NCBI GenBank assembly: GCA_002336675.1
Contig: DDEI01000073.1
Span: 1 to 29,554 of the forward strand
Length of the DNA: 29,554 nucleotides
Reading direction: 5' to 3'
From: Flavobacteriales bacterium UBA1958
GTDB lineage: Bacteria; Bacteroidota; Bacteroidia; Flavobacteriales_D; Sanyastnellaceae
Part shown: piece after piece, positions 16,501 to 24,047 of the stretch
Layout: every line of letters starts with the position of its first letter
Numbering within the stretch: position 1 is the first letter of the stretch
Notes under the pieces: model-generated
What the model saw: the letters and a program-made list of their open reading frames with translations, nothing else
What the model was told of the DNA's origin: nothing
Database searches by the model: none
Made by a program: the position numbers and the translations under genes

Positions 16501-17232
16501 ATGGCAATAGATAAAAATAGTACGGGTTTTACGCTCACGTTTGTTATAATCATGGTGATTATTGTAGGTTCTGTATTGGCTTCTTTAGCATTTGGTCTAA
16601 AGCCTCTTCAAAAAGCACATGAGGCTGATAAGAAGAGAATGGACATTATAGGAGCTATCGGAGTAGAATCTGAAAGAAGCACTGTAAATGATGTTTTTAC
16701 TGATTATGTAAGTGGATTTTACTTGTTAGATAATAATGGAAAGGTCACTTCTACTGACCAGAAAGCAGTATTCGCTGTAGATATTAAAAAGCAGCATAGA
16801 AATACAGAACTTACAGAATCAGAAAAAAAGTTTCCTCTTTATACTGCTAAGACTGATGGTGGGACTGAAGTGTTTATCGTGCCCATGGTGGGGAAAGGTC
16901 TTTGGGGACCTATTTGGGGATATGTAGCTATGGAGAAAGATATGAAAACGATTTTCGGGGCGAAGTTTGATCATAAAACAGAAACTCCAGGGTTAGGAGC
17001 AGAAATTAAAACAGACTTTTTTCAAAAGAATTGGGCTGGTCAAGAATTAGACATAGCTGCTAATGCTAAAATGATGTTTGAGGTAACTAAGGGATCAGGC
17101 AGCTCGCAAGGTAAACATCAAGTAGACGGAATTACTGGAGGTACGATTACTTCTAAAGGAGTTCAAGAAATGGTGAACAGAACCATGCTAGTTTATAGAA
17201 AATATGAATCTTCAACAGCACAATTAAACTAA
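16501..17232 (+). CDS. nqrC: Na+-translocating NADH:quinone reductase subunit C
   Basis: 243 residues. NqrC carries the second covalent FMN on its periplasmic domain. Seen: one N-terminal membrane segment (FTLTFVIIMVIIVGSVLASLAF, 10-31), a periplasmic domain with GKGLWGPIWGYVAM (131-144) and ETPGLGAEI (161-169), and the flavinylation region VDGITGGTITS (208-218). The common motif is SGAT; here it is TGGT, with Thr215 as the expected attachment residue. The acceptor Thr is kept, but the Ala just before it is Gly, a mild departure from the ApbE target consensus. It is the third gene of the operon, with nqrD 7 nt downstream. Confidence 0.96.
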   Translation: MAIDKNSTGFTLTFVIIMVIIVGSVLASLAFGLKPLQKAHEADKKRMDIIGAIGVESERSTVNDVFTDYVSGFYLLDNNGKVTSTDQKAVFAVDIKKQHRNTELTESEKKFPLYTAKTDGGTEVFIVPMVGKGLWGPIWGYVAMEKDMKTIFGAKFDHKTETPGLGAEIKTDFFQKNWAGQELDIAANAKMMFEVTKGSGSSQGKHQVDGITGGTITSKGVQEMVNRTMLVYRKYESSTAQLN

Positions 17233-17239
17233 GAGGATA

Positions 17240-17938
17240 ATGAGTGAAGTAAAAGATATAGTAGTAAAGCAGCCTAAAGAGTCTCTTTTCTCCAAAAAGA
17301 ATAAGAAGTTACTTTCTGATCCGCTAAATGATGCCAACCCTATTACGGTTCAGGTATTAGGTATCTGTTCTGCTTTAGCTATCACAGTGCAAGTGGAGCA
17401 GGCGCTAGTAATGTCAGCTTCAGTTCTATTCGTTATGATAGGAGGTAATGTTATCGTTTCTATGCTTAGAAATGTCATTCCTTCTAGAATTAGAATTATC
17501 GTTCAATTGGTAATCGTGGCATCTTTGGTAATTATAGTAGATCAAGTATTGAAGGCGTATTTGCCAGATGTAGCTGAGAAGTTATCGGTTTTTGTAGGAT
17601 TAATCATTACGAATTGTATTATTATGGGACGTTTAGAGGCGTATGCTTTAGGAAATAAAGTGTGGCCTTCGTTCTTAGATGCGATAGGGAATGCCATGGG
17701 TTATGCATGGATACTAGTCGTGGTAGCTGTAGTAAGAGAGATATTTGGTTCAGGAAAACTAATGGGATTTTTATTGTTCGGAGAATCCGTAGGTTCTCCT
17801 GACGAACTAGGTGCAATCTATAAAATGGGTTACTTCAATAATAACATGATGATACTTCCTCCTATGGCACTTATAGTGGTTGGAATCATTATCTGGGTTC
17901 AGAGAAGTAAGAATCAGAAATTAATTGAAGAAAATTAA
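17240..17938 (+). CDS. nqrD: Na+-translocating NADH:quinone reductase subunit D
   Basis: 232 residues, slightly longer than the roughly 210 usual because of an N-terminal cytoplasmic extension of about 20 residues rich in Lys. NqrD is a membrane subunit that pairs with NqrE as two inverted half-bundles and shares an intramembrane iron centre. Seen: six hydrophobic segments and the two cysteines expected to bind iron, Cys43 in LGICSAL and Cys126 in ITNCIIMGR. Also NPITVQVLG and MGYAWILVVVAVVREIFGSG. Gaps are 7 nt to nqrC and 6 nt to nqrE, implying tight co-expression. Confidence 0.96.
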   Translation: MSEVKDIVVKQPKESLFSKKNKKLLSDPLNDANPITVQVLGICSALAITVQVEQALVMSASVLFVMIGGNVIVSMLRNVIPSRIRIIVQLVIVASLVIIVDQVLKAYLPDVAEKLSVFVGLIITNCIIMGRLEAYALGNKVWPSFLDAIGNAMGYAWILVVVAVVREIFGSGKLMGFLLFGESVGSPDELGAIYKMGYFNNNMMILPPMALIVVGIIIWVQRSKNQKLIEEN

Positions 17939-17944
17939 GAAGAT

Positions 17945-18577
17945 ATGTTAGATTATTTAAGCATTTTCGTAAAAGCAGCTTTCTCAGAGAACATGATTTT
18001 CGCCTATTTCTTAGGGATGTGTTCCTATCTAGCCGTTTCTAAAACGGTAAAGACCGCAGTAGGATTAGGGTTCGCAGTGATATTCGTGTTGGGTATTACA
18101 GTTCCTATTAATTATTTAATGGAGAATTATTTATTAAAAGAAGGAGCACTAGTTTGGCTAAACCCTGAGTGGGGAATGGATGGAGCTAATACTTTAGATT
18201 TAAGTTTCCTCAGTTTTATAATGTTCATAGCAGTCATAGCCTCTATGGTTCAGCTAGTAGAGATGATTGTAGAGAAATTCGCGCCAGCATTATATGGAGC
18301 ATTAGGAATCTTTTTACCGTTAATAGCAGTAAACTGTTCTATCCTAGGAGGAGCGTTATTTATGCAAGATCGTCAGTATCCAACTATCGGTGAAGCTTCA
18401 GTATTTGGTTTAGGTTCAGGTGTGGGCTGGTTATTAGCTATCGTAGCGATAGCAGCTATAAGAGAAAAAATACGATATTCTAACATTCCTCCTGCTTTAC
18501 GAGGCTTAGGTATCACGTTTATATTAACTGGTCTCATGGGAATAGCTTTTATGAGTTTTATGGGATTCGAATTATAA
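17945..18577 (+). CDS. nqrE: Na+-translocating NADH:quinone reductase subunit E
   Basis: 210 residues. Membrane subunit paired with NqrD in the Na+-NQR complex. Seen: six hydrophobic segments and the two expected iron-ligand cysteines, Cys26 in FLGMCSYLAVS and Cys131 in AVNCSILGG, so with NqrD all four ligands of the intramembrane iron centre are present. The family stretches GLGSGVGWLLAIVAIAAIREK and YSNIPPALRGLGITFI are intact. It starts 6 nt after nqrD and ends 22 nt before nqrF, the largest gap in the operon. Confidence 0.97.
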   Translation: MLDYLSIFVKAAFSENMIFAYFLGMCSYLAVSKTVKTAVGLGFAVIFVLGITVPINYLMENYLLKEGALVWLNPEWGMDGANTLDLSFLSFIMFIAVIASMVQLVEMIVEKFAPALYGALGIFLPLIAVNCSILGGALFMQDRQYPTIGEASVFGLGSGVGWLLAIVAIAAIREKIRYSNIPPALRGLGITFILTGLMGIAFMSFMGFEL

Positions 18578-18599
18578 AAAAGTAAAATACATTAGTCGC

Positions 18600-19901
18600 A
18601 TGATGACAACGACAATTTTAGCAGCAGTAGCAGTATTTTTAATGATCGTGATGCTTTTAGTATCACTTCTATTATTCGCTAAAGCTAAACTGTCTCCGAG
18701 TGGAGCAGTGACACTTACCATTAATGGTGAAAAAGTAGTAGAAGTAGCAGCAGGAAATACCATCCTAACAACATTAGGGGAAGAAAAAATATTCCTTCCT
18801 TCGGCATGTGGTGGTGGTGGAACTTGTGCTATGTGCAAATGTCAAGTGTTTGAAGGAGGCGGAGAAATTCTTCCTACTGAAGCACCTTACTTCTCGAGAA
18901 AAGAGATTGCGGATAACTGGAGGCTAGGTTGTCAAGTGAAGGTAAAGAACGACATGAAAATAGCTATTCCGGAAGAGATTTTTGGAATAAAGAAATGGGA
19001 GTGTACTGTAATAAGTAATTATAACGTGGCTTCTTTTATTAAGGAATTCGTAGTTCAGCTGCCAGAAGGAGAAACCTTAGATTTCGAAGCAGGAGGATAT
19101 ATCCAAGTAGATGTGCCACCTATAACTATTGACTTTAAAGATATGGACATTACATCTCATCCTGAGTTGGGAAGAGATGCTGATGATTTCAGACCAGAAT
19201 GGGATAAGTTTGGTTTATGGGATTTAACCATGAAGAATGATGAAACTATCTTCAGAGCTTATTCTATGGCTAATCACCCCGCAGAAGGCAATATAGTAAT
19301 GCTGAATATTCGTATTGCCACGCCACCATGGGATAGACAAAGAAACGGATGGATGAATGTAAATCCAGGTATCTGTTCTTCTTTTGTGTTTGGATGTAAG
19401 ATAGGAGATAAAGTAACGATATCAGGGCCTTACGGAGAGTTCTTTATTAAAGAAACTGAAGCAGAAATGCTTTATATAGGAGGTGGTGCAGGAATGGCTC
19501 CGATGAGATCACACCTTTTTCACCTTTTTCACACCTTAAGAACTAACAGAAAAGTAACTTATTGGTATGGAGGTAGAAGTAAGCGTGAGCTATTCTATTT
19601 AGATCATTTCAAAAACATAGAAAAAGAGTTTCCAAACTTCCAATTTCACATAGTGCTCTCTGAGCCTATGGAAGGAGATAACTGGAAAGTCAAGAAGAAT
19701 GTAGACGATAAAGAAGGAGATGGATTTACAGGGTTCGTTCATCAAGCGGTTATCGATCAGTATTTAACAAAACATGAATCGCCAGAAGATATAGAGTTTT
19801 ATTTCTGTGGACCGCCTTTAATGAATAAGGCAGTACTTCAAATGGTAGATGACTGGGGTGTACCTCCAGAGAATGTAGCTTTCGATGATTTTGGAGGATA
19901 A
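18600..19901 (+). CDS. nqrF: Na+-translocating NADH:quinone reductase subunit F
   Basis: 433 residues. NqrF is the NADH-oxidising entry subunit. Seen in order: one N-terminal membrane anchor (about 6-27), a ferredoxin domain with 2Fe-2S cysteines Cys70, Cys76, Cys79 (ACGGGGTCAMC) and Cys111 (RLGCQVKV), an FAD-binding motif RAYSMAN (219-225), and a ferredoxin-NADP-reductase-like NADH domain with YIGGGAGMAPMRSH (292-305) and FYFCGPPLMN. The C-terminus VAFDDFGG is typical. The ATG is doubled (18600 and 18603) and either could be used. It is the last gene of the operon, followed 21 nt later by a strong terminator. Confidence 0.97.
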   Translation: MMTTTILAAVAVFLMIVMLLVSLLLFAKAKLSPSGAVTLTINGEKVVEVAAGNTILTTLGEEKIFLPSACGGGGTCAMCKCQVFEGGGEILPTEAPYFSRKEIADNWRLGCQVKVKNDMKIAIPEEIFGIKKWECTVISNYNVASFIKEFVVQLPEGETLDFEAGGYIQVDVPPITIDFKDMDITSHPELGRDADDFRPEWDKFGLWDLTMKNDETIFRAYSMANHPAEGNIVMLNIRIATPPWDRQRNGWMNVNPGICSSFVFGCKIGDKVTISGPYGEFFIKETEAEMLYIGGGAGMAPMRSHLFHLFHTLRTNRKVTYWYGGRSKRELFYLDHFKNIEKEFPNFQFHIVLSEPMEGDNWKVKKNVDDKEGDGFTGFVHQAVIDQYLTKHESPEDIEFYFCGPPLMNKAVLQMVDDWGVPPENVAFDDFGG

Positions 19902-19922
19902 GAAACAAGAAAAAATAAAATT

Positions 19923-19951
19923 AAAAGCCTCGTTTAGCGAGGCTTTTTTTT
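19923..19951 (+). terminator. Intrinsic terminator of the nqr operon
   Basis: AAAAGCCTCG (19923-19932) pairs perfectly with CGAGGCTTTT (19938-19947) across the loop TTTAG, and the T run continues to 19951. It ends the nqrA-F transcript and separates it from apbE. Confidence 0.9.
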
Positions 19952-19977
19952 AAATCCTGTTTTTAAAAATTTCACGG

Positions 19978-19985
19978 TAAATTTG
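19978..19985 (+). promoter_or_regulatory. Candidate -7 promoter element for apbE
   Basis: TAAATTTG matches TAnnTTTG exactly, 72 nt before the apbE ATG. It lies after the nqr terminator, so apbE probably has its own promoter. No clean TTG -33 element is seen. Confidence 0.4.
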
Positions 19986-20057
19986 ACCAATTACTTTACT
20001 TCTCTTGTTCCCTATAGTGTTGAGCGAAAAACTCATTGAAACGTCAAATATATTAAA

Positions 20058-21116
20058 ATGAAATATTTCATCTTGTCTATAGTTTTTGTATCCAGTATCT
20101 TCGGCTGTGCTGATAGTGCTGTAAATAGCAATACTGGTTACTTGGAGTTAAGAGGTTATACTCAAGGAACTACATATCAAGTGGTGTACAAAGATTCTGC
20201 GGATTATACGAAGGAAATAGAAGGCTTACTATTACAAATAGATAGAGAGTTTAATTTGTGGGACTCTACATCTATTATAAGCCGCTTAAATAAGCACTCA
20301 AGAACAGATACGGTGTTTGCTTTTAGAGATTCTACGATGAACTTCACTATAATGATGGAGGTCTCCAAAGATATCTGTAAGAAAACTGATGGAGCTTTTG
20401 ACCCATCACTACTTCCTTTGTTGGAGCTTTGGAAATTTGGAAAGGATGAGACTATAAAGCCTACCCAAGAAGAAATAGACTCGGTGAAACAATTCATAGG
20501 GTTTACAGAATTCGATTTTTCATTGATTGATAACCCATTCGAGGAGTCTTATGAGCAAGATGTACAGATTAGAAAATCTAAACCACAGAGAAAATTAGAT
20601 TTTAATGGAATAGTACAAGGGTATACTGTAGATCTTATTTATGATATACTAGAAGAGAAAGGAGTAAGTGATTTTATGGTCAACGTAGGTGGTGAGATTA
20701 AGGTAAAAGGAGAAAACCCGGAAAATAAAGACTGGTCAATAGGAATTCAAAACCCAAGTGTAGATGATGAAGAAGCACAGTCTATAGTTGGGTTAACTAA
20801 TTGTGCAATAGCCACCAGCGGGAGTTACAGAAACTTCAAAGAGATTAACGGAGTGAAGTATTCACATATGATAGATGGCCGAACAGGATATCCAGTTCAT
20901 CACAGTTTGTTAAGTTGCACGGTGATAGCATCATCTGCCTACGAGGCAGATGCCTATGCTACAGCTTTTATGGTTATGGGAACGCAAGAAGTAGATGTGT
21001 TTCTCAGAGAAAATGCTCACTTAGAACTTCAGGTCTATTTGATAGAAGATATAGATGGAGAATACCATGTAACGTACACACCCGATTTTCCATTGCTAAA
21101 TGAAGAAACGGAATAA
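20058..21116 (+). CDS. apbE: FAD:protein FMN transferase ApbE (lipoprotein)
   Basis: 352 residues. ApbE moves FMN from FAD onto Thr of target proteins in the periplasm, here most likely NqrB and NqrC from the preceding operon. Seen: lipoprotein signal with acceptor Cys17 (SSIFGC), TQGTTYQV (35-42), FNLWDSTSIISRLN (65-78), DGAFDPSLLPLLELWKFG (111-128), LDFNGIVQGYTVD (180-192), VNVGGEIKVKG (208-218), ATSGSYRNF (252-260), HMIDGRTGYPV (270-280) and the metal-binding EADAYATAFMVMG (296-308). Compared with the textbook GxxKGY, Gln stands at the Lys position (IVQGY), which I believe is common in Bacteroidota. A terminator precedes it, so it is adjacent to, but probably not inside, the nqr transcript. 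Confidence 0.94.
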   Translation: MKYFILSIVFVSSIFGCADSAVNSNTGYLELRGYTQGTTYQVVYKDSADYTKEIEGLLLQIDREFNLWDSTSIISRLNKHSRTDTVFAFRDSTMNFTIMMEVSKDICKKTDGAFDPSLLPLLELWKFGKDETIKPTQEEIDSVKQFIGFTEFDFSLIDNPFEESYEQDVQIRKSKPQRKLDFNGIVQGYTVDLIYDILEEKGVSDFMVNVGGEIKVKGENPENKDWSIGIQNPSVDDEEAQSIVGLTNCAIATSGSYRNFKEINGVKYSHMIDGRTGYPVHHSLLSCTVIASSAYEADAYATAFMVMGTQEVDVFLRENAHLELQVYLIEDIDGEYHVTYTPDFPLLNEETE

Positions 21117-21427
21117 AGACAAAGCTGGTATTTAGATGACTATTCACTCACCATAGCTCTAACTATATCAGATTTCCATCTATAGCTTCTAAACTTGTGC
21201 TTTACGGTATACAGTGCTTAGAAATACAGAGACTGTCCAAAGCCTAAAAACATGTAAATCGCTGCCCAACGCCTTTCTTAGCATCATCCAGTCTAATCAA
21301 TCTATTCATTTAGCTTGAGTTTCCATTCCTATCTAAAGGAATGTCTATAGTGTTTGCTGTGTGACTCCTTGCCGGATTAGGGCTTCTTTGGAGCTATGGG
21401 AATGATGCTTGAATTTCATAGGTTTAA
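21117..21427. other. Non-coding interval between apbE and rnpB
   Basis: These 311 bases hold no credible ORF or tRNA. A small stem-loop CATTCCT-ATCTAA-AGGAATG is present at 21324-21343; it lacks a T tract and lies 200 nt after the apbE stop, so its role is unclear. The rest shows no structure I can support. Confidence 0.5.
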
Positions 21428-21459
21428 TTGGTATTAGAAGAAAATAGGGAGTAAATTTA
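21428..21459 (+). promoter_or_regulatory. Candidate rnpB promoter
   Basis: TTG (21428-21430), a 21-nt spacer and TAAATTTA (21452-21459) resemble TTG-N17-23-TAnnTTTG with the last base changed to A. The box ends 5 nt before the first paired base of the RNase P RNA, the right distance for initiation at the RNA's 5' end. Confidence 0.5.
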
Positions 21460-21463
21460 CCGC

Positions 21464-21840
21464 GGGCAAACCGCTCCATCGCGTTTTGATTTTTTTCAAG
21501 ATGAGGAAAGTCCAGGCTGCGCAGAGTGCCATACTCTATTAATACGGAGGCTTTGGGTAAGGAATTATTCATTGACAGAAAGTGCTACAGAAATTTAGAC
21601 TTCCGATGGTTTGAGCCTAGCTCAGACACAGGTAAAGCTGAAAAGGTGAGGTAAGAGCTCACCAGTACCGGTAGTGATGCCGGTAGCTAGGTAAACCTTA
21701 TGGGCAGAAAGACCGTGTAAACCCCGTCTTGGCTTGACTGAGAAAAAGCTACTCGCTTTTACACCACGGGGAGGGTAGGTCGATTAGATAAATGATGGAA
21801 CCAGTTTACTGGAACAGAACTTGGCTTATAGGTTTGCCCA
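21464..21840 (+). ncRNA. rnpB: RNase P RNA (bacterial, class A type)
   Basis: The catalytic RNA of RNase P, which matures tRNA 5' ends. Seen: 5' terminal helix strand GGGCAAACC (21464-21472) complementary to GGTTTGCCC (21831-21839); the P4 5' strand and CR-I GAGGAAAGTCCAGGC (21503-21517); the central conserved region GGTGAGGTAAGAGCTCACC followed by GGTAGCTAGGTAAACC; and the 3' conserved region ACAGAACTTGGCTTATAGG (21814-21832). The length of about 377 nt is normal. Exact ends are inferred from the closing helix. A run of eight T follows (21841-21848), which with the closing helix may act as terminator. Open frames across this stretch are spurious. A glycosyltransferase starts only 14 nt downstream. 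Confidence 0.93.
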
Positions 21841-21853
21841 TTTTTTTTCTTTC

Positions 21854-22846
21854 ATGAGTAAAGTAAGTATAATTATACCGTGTAAGAATGCAGCAGAGTT
21901 TCTCTTTGAAACTCTGTTATCCATTCGTAAACAGTCTTTCACAGATTGGGAATGTGTCCTGGTAGATGACCATTCCACAGATAGCTCCTTAGAAATAGTT
22001 AATGAATTTGCAGCAGAAGATGCCCGTTTCCAGTCCTTAAAGAACCCTGGAGTAGGAGTAATTCAAGCGTTGCAATGCGGATATAAACACTCTACCAGCA
22101 TCATCATCACACGCATGGATGCAGATGACCTTATGCCTGTAAATAAGTTAAGTGATTTATTAAAAGCACTAGAGGAGAAAGGAAAGGGATACGTAGCCAC
22201 AGGAAAAGTAAAGTACTTCGATGCGCTAGGAGAAGGATTTAAAAACTATGAGCGATGGCTAAATAAACTCATAGACGAAGACAGCCATAGAGCACATTTA
22301 TATAAAGAATGTGTAATAGCATCTCCTAATTGGATGCTGTATAGAGAAGATTTCGAACGAATAGGCGCGTTCAATTCTCCTATATATCCCGAGGACTACG
22401 AGTTGGTTTTTAGAATGTTCTCAGGAGGATTAAAAGTGGCGGCAGTAAATGAAGTCACTCATTTATGGAGAGACCATGAGCAGCGTGCATCCAGGGTGTC
22501 TCCGTTATACGCTGCCAATACTTTTATACCTTTGAAATTAAGTTGGTTTAAGCGTATGAATAGAGATGAAACTAAAAAGTTGATTCTGCTAGGAGCAGGC
22601 AAGAAAGGAAAAGCCATAGCCAAGGAAGTTAAGCGGTTAGGAATGGAGTTCATCTGGCAAACCAACAATCCAAAGAAAATAGGACACTTCATCTATGAAC
22701 TAGAAGTTCAAGCCCAACATATTCCAGAAAAAACAGATGCGCAAGTACTCTTAGGAGTAAGCAGCCCCAGCGAAGTCTCCAAAATAGAGGCAGAACTATC
22801 CACTAAAGAATTTTATTTGGGAAAAGATTATTTTGTAGTGGTTTAA
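21854..22846 (+). CDS. Family 2 glycosyltransferase with C-terminal Rossmann-like region
   Basis: 330 residues. The N-terminal GT-A domain begins at once (SIIIPCKNAAEFL, 5-17), with LVDDHSTDSS (36-45) and the metal/nucleotide DxD region RMDADD (87-92), then a PEDYELVFRM segment (179-188) where GT2 enzymes keep an acidic catalytic residue. It should transfer a sugar from a nucleotide sugar to an unknown acceptor, likely in surface polysaccharide synthesis. After about residue 238 a separate module follows, with LILLGAGKKGKAIAKEVKRLG (243-263), a dinucleotide-fold-like GxGxxG turn, and a short alpha/beta tail. The open frame extends upstream into rnpB from a TTG, but the domain starts at residue 4 of the ATG 21854 version, which is certainly the start. 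No room exists for a separate promoter after rnpB. Confidence 0.85.
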   Translation: MSKVSIIIPCKNAAEFLFETLLSIRKQSFTDWECVLVDDHSTDSSLEIVNEFAAEDARFQSLKNPGVGVIQALQCGYKHSTSIIITRMDADDLMPVNKLSDLLKALEEKGKGYVATGKVKYFDALGEGFKNYERWLNKLIDEDSHRAHLYKECVIASPNWMLYREDFERIGAFNSPIYPEDYELVFRMFSGGLKVAAVNEVTHLWRDHEQRASRVSPLYAANTFIPLKLSWFKRMNRDETKKLILLGAGKKGKAIAKEVKRLGMEFIWQTNNPKKIGHFIYELEVQAQHIPEKTDAQVLLGVSSPSEVSKIEAELSTKEFYLGKDYFVVV

Positions 22847-22847
22847 G

Positions 22848-22880
22848 AAGAATTTTTATTTTATTAAAATGATAATTCTT
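22848..22880 (+). terminator. AT-rich hairpin after the glycosyltransferase gene
   Basis: AAGAATT (22848-22854) pairs with AATTCTT (22874-22880), with an inner ATTTT/AAAAT helix (22858-22862 and 22866-22870) separated by a small internal loop. It directly follows the stop codon. It is weak in GC and has no long T run after it, so terminator activity is possible rather than shown. Confidence 0.35.
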
Positions 22881-22974
22881 GTGCTATAAATGAATGATTT
22901 TATTGATGAGATATAGAATTATGCTATAATTACTCCATTTATTACCACTATTTTGCAAAGAATATATATATTAT

Positions 22975-23826
22975 ATGAACCTTACAGAAATAAGAAATCT
23001 TACTTGGAAAGGGAGCAGAGAGAAACCGCTGATTTTAGATGCTTTCTGGCCTGAGGGTTCAGAGAGATTACCAGTGGTTTTATTCGCTCATGGATACAAA
23101 GGGTTTAAGGACTGGGGAGCATGGGATTTATTCGGTAAGAAAATAGCTGAAGCTGGATTTTTATTTATCAAGTTTAATTTCTCCTTCAATGGAGGGACAC
23201 TTGAAGAGCCGATGGATTTTCCAGACCTAGAAGCTTTCGGGAATAATAATTACTCTACCGAAGTAGGAGATATTTCTAGAATGATGGACTTCATCTACCA
23301 GTCCAATGCTCTTCCTCGAGAGCGTTTAGAGGTAACCAATACCACGCTCATAGGTCACAGTAGAGGAGGAGGAATGGCTATTCTGGCAGCTGGCCTTGAT
23401 GATAGAATAAACAAGTTAGTTACGCTAGCTGCCATCTCAGATTTGGTAAGACGACAGCCCACAGGGCCGCTACTAGAAAGATGGAAAAGAAACGGAGTGA
23501 GCCATGTGATGAATAAGAGGACAGGCCAGCAGATGCCGCACTTTTATCAGATGCACGAAGATTATATGGAGAACCTGCACATCTTCGATATTCCTGTGAT
23601 GGCCAAAAAACTATCTATTCCGTGGCTCATAGTTCACGGAACGAGTGATGAAGCAGTAGGTTTTTCTGAGGCCGAAGAACTGAGAGACTTTAATTCTAAA
23701 GCTGAATTTGAAGGAATGGAAGGTGTAAACCACGTATTCGGAGCCAAACATCCATGGACAGAAAATGAACTGCCAGAAGATTTAAATAAAGTATTGACTC
23801 GAGTAAACGGCTTTTTAAAAGCATAG
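22975..23826 (+). CDS. Alpha/beta hydrolase (dienelactone hydrolase/acyl-peptidase-like)
   Basis: 283 residues, a single alpha/beta-hydrolase domain without signal peptide, so cytoplasmic. Seen: oxyanion-hole region FAHGYKGFKDWGAW (37-50), nucleophile elbow GHSRGG with Ser129 (127-132), acid Asp225 in HGTSDEAVGF, and His253 in GVNHVFGAKHPW, so the catalytic triad is complete. The substrate cannot be read from the sequence; esterase, lipase-like or peptidase activity are all open. It stands 128 nt after the glycosyltransferase gene, separated by an AT-rich hairpin, and converges on chrA. ATG 22975 is the only start that keeps the N-terminal strand. Confidence 0.85.
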   Translation: MNLTEIRNLTWKGSREKPLILDAFWPEGSERLPVVLFAHGYKGFKDWGAWDLFGKKIAEAGFLFIKFNFSFNGGTLEEPMDFPDLEAFGNNNYSTEVGDISRMMDFIYQSNALPRERLEVTNTTLIGHSRGGGMAILAAGLDDRINKLVTLAAISDLVRRQPTGPLLERWKRNGVSHVMNKRTGQQMPHFYQMHEDYMENLHIFDIPVMAKKLSIPWLIVHGTSDEAVGFSEAEELRDFNSKAEFEGMEGVNHVFGAKHPWTENELPEDLNKVLTRVNGFLKA

Positions 23827-23904
23827 CTATTGTTTTTCTCACCTAATCCGATTCGCACTAATAGGTAGAGCCTCTAAGGTGGTTTCCATCCAGAATATCG
23901 AGAT

Positions 23905-23930
23905 CCGTTTCAGTTTGTAAAATGAAACGG
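23905..23930. repeat. Perfect 8-bp stem-loop downstream of the hydrolase
   Basis: CCGTTTCA (23905-23912) and TGAAACGG (23923-23930) are perfect inverted repeats around a 10-nt loop. The stem directly abuts the long nested hairpin that begins at 23931. No T tract follows on either strand. Confidence 0.5.
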
Positions 23931-24047
23931 GAGATGAGCGCTTTTTCCAGATGCGAATATATAATTCTCAGTTTTGAATCTTCTCGGAGAGCCGCTAGCC
24001 GATTAGCAGCTCATCATTAAAACTGAAGAAGTAGAAGCGCTGATCTC
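23931..24047. other. Long nested inverted-repeat structure between hydrolase and chrA
   Basis: Three helices nest in order. Outer: GAGATGAGCGC (23931-23941) with GCGCTGATCTC (24037-24047), one mismatch. Middle: TTCT-CAGTTTTGA (23965-23977) with TTAAAACTG-A-AGAA (24017-24030), one bulge and one wobble. Inner: GAGC-c-GCTA (23989-23997) with TAGC-a-GCTC (24004-24012), 6-nt loop. The outer arm ends exactly at the chrA stop codon. Nothing codes here. It could be a 3'-UTR structure, a small RNA or a remnant of a palindromic mobile element; I cannot decide. Confidence 0.5.

Noticed and set aside
21345..21572. Minus-strand open frame across the start of rnpB
   Set aside because: It overlaps the conserved core of RNase P RNA and has no domain or start support.
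21821..21853. N-terminal extension of the glycosyltransferase starting at TTG
   Set aside because: These codons are the 3' conserved end of rnpB; the GT2 domain begins right after the ATG at 21854.
23931..24047. Retron-like or transposon-end reading of the nested repeats
   Set aside because: No reverse transcriptase, transposase or target-site duplication is nearby, so only the structure itself is reported.
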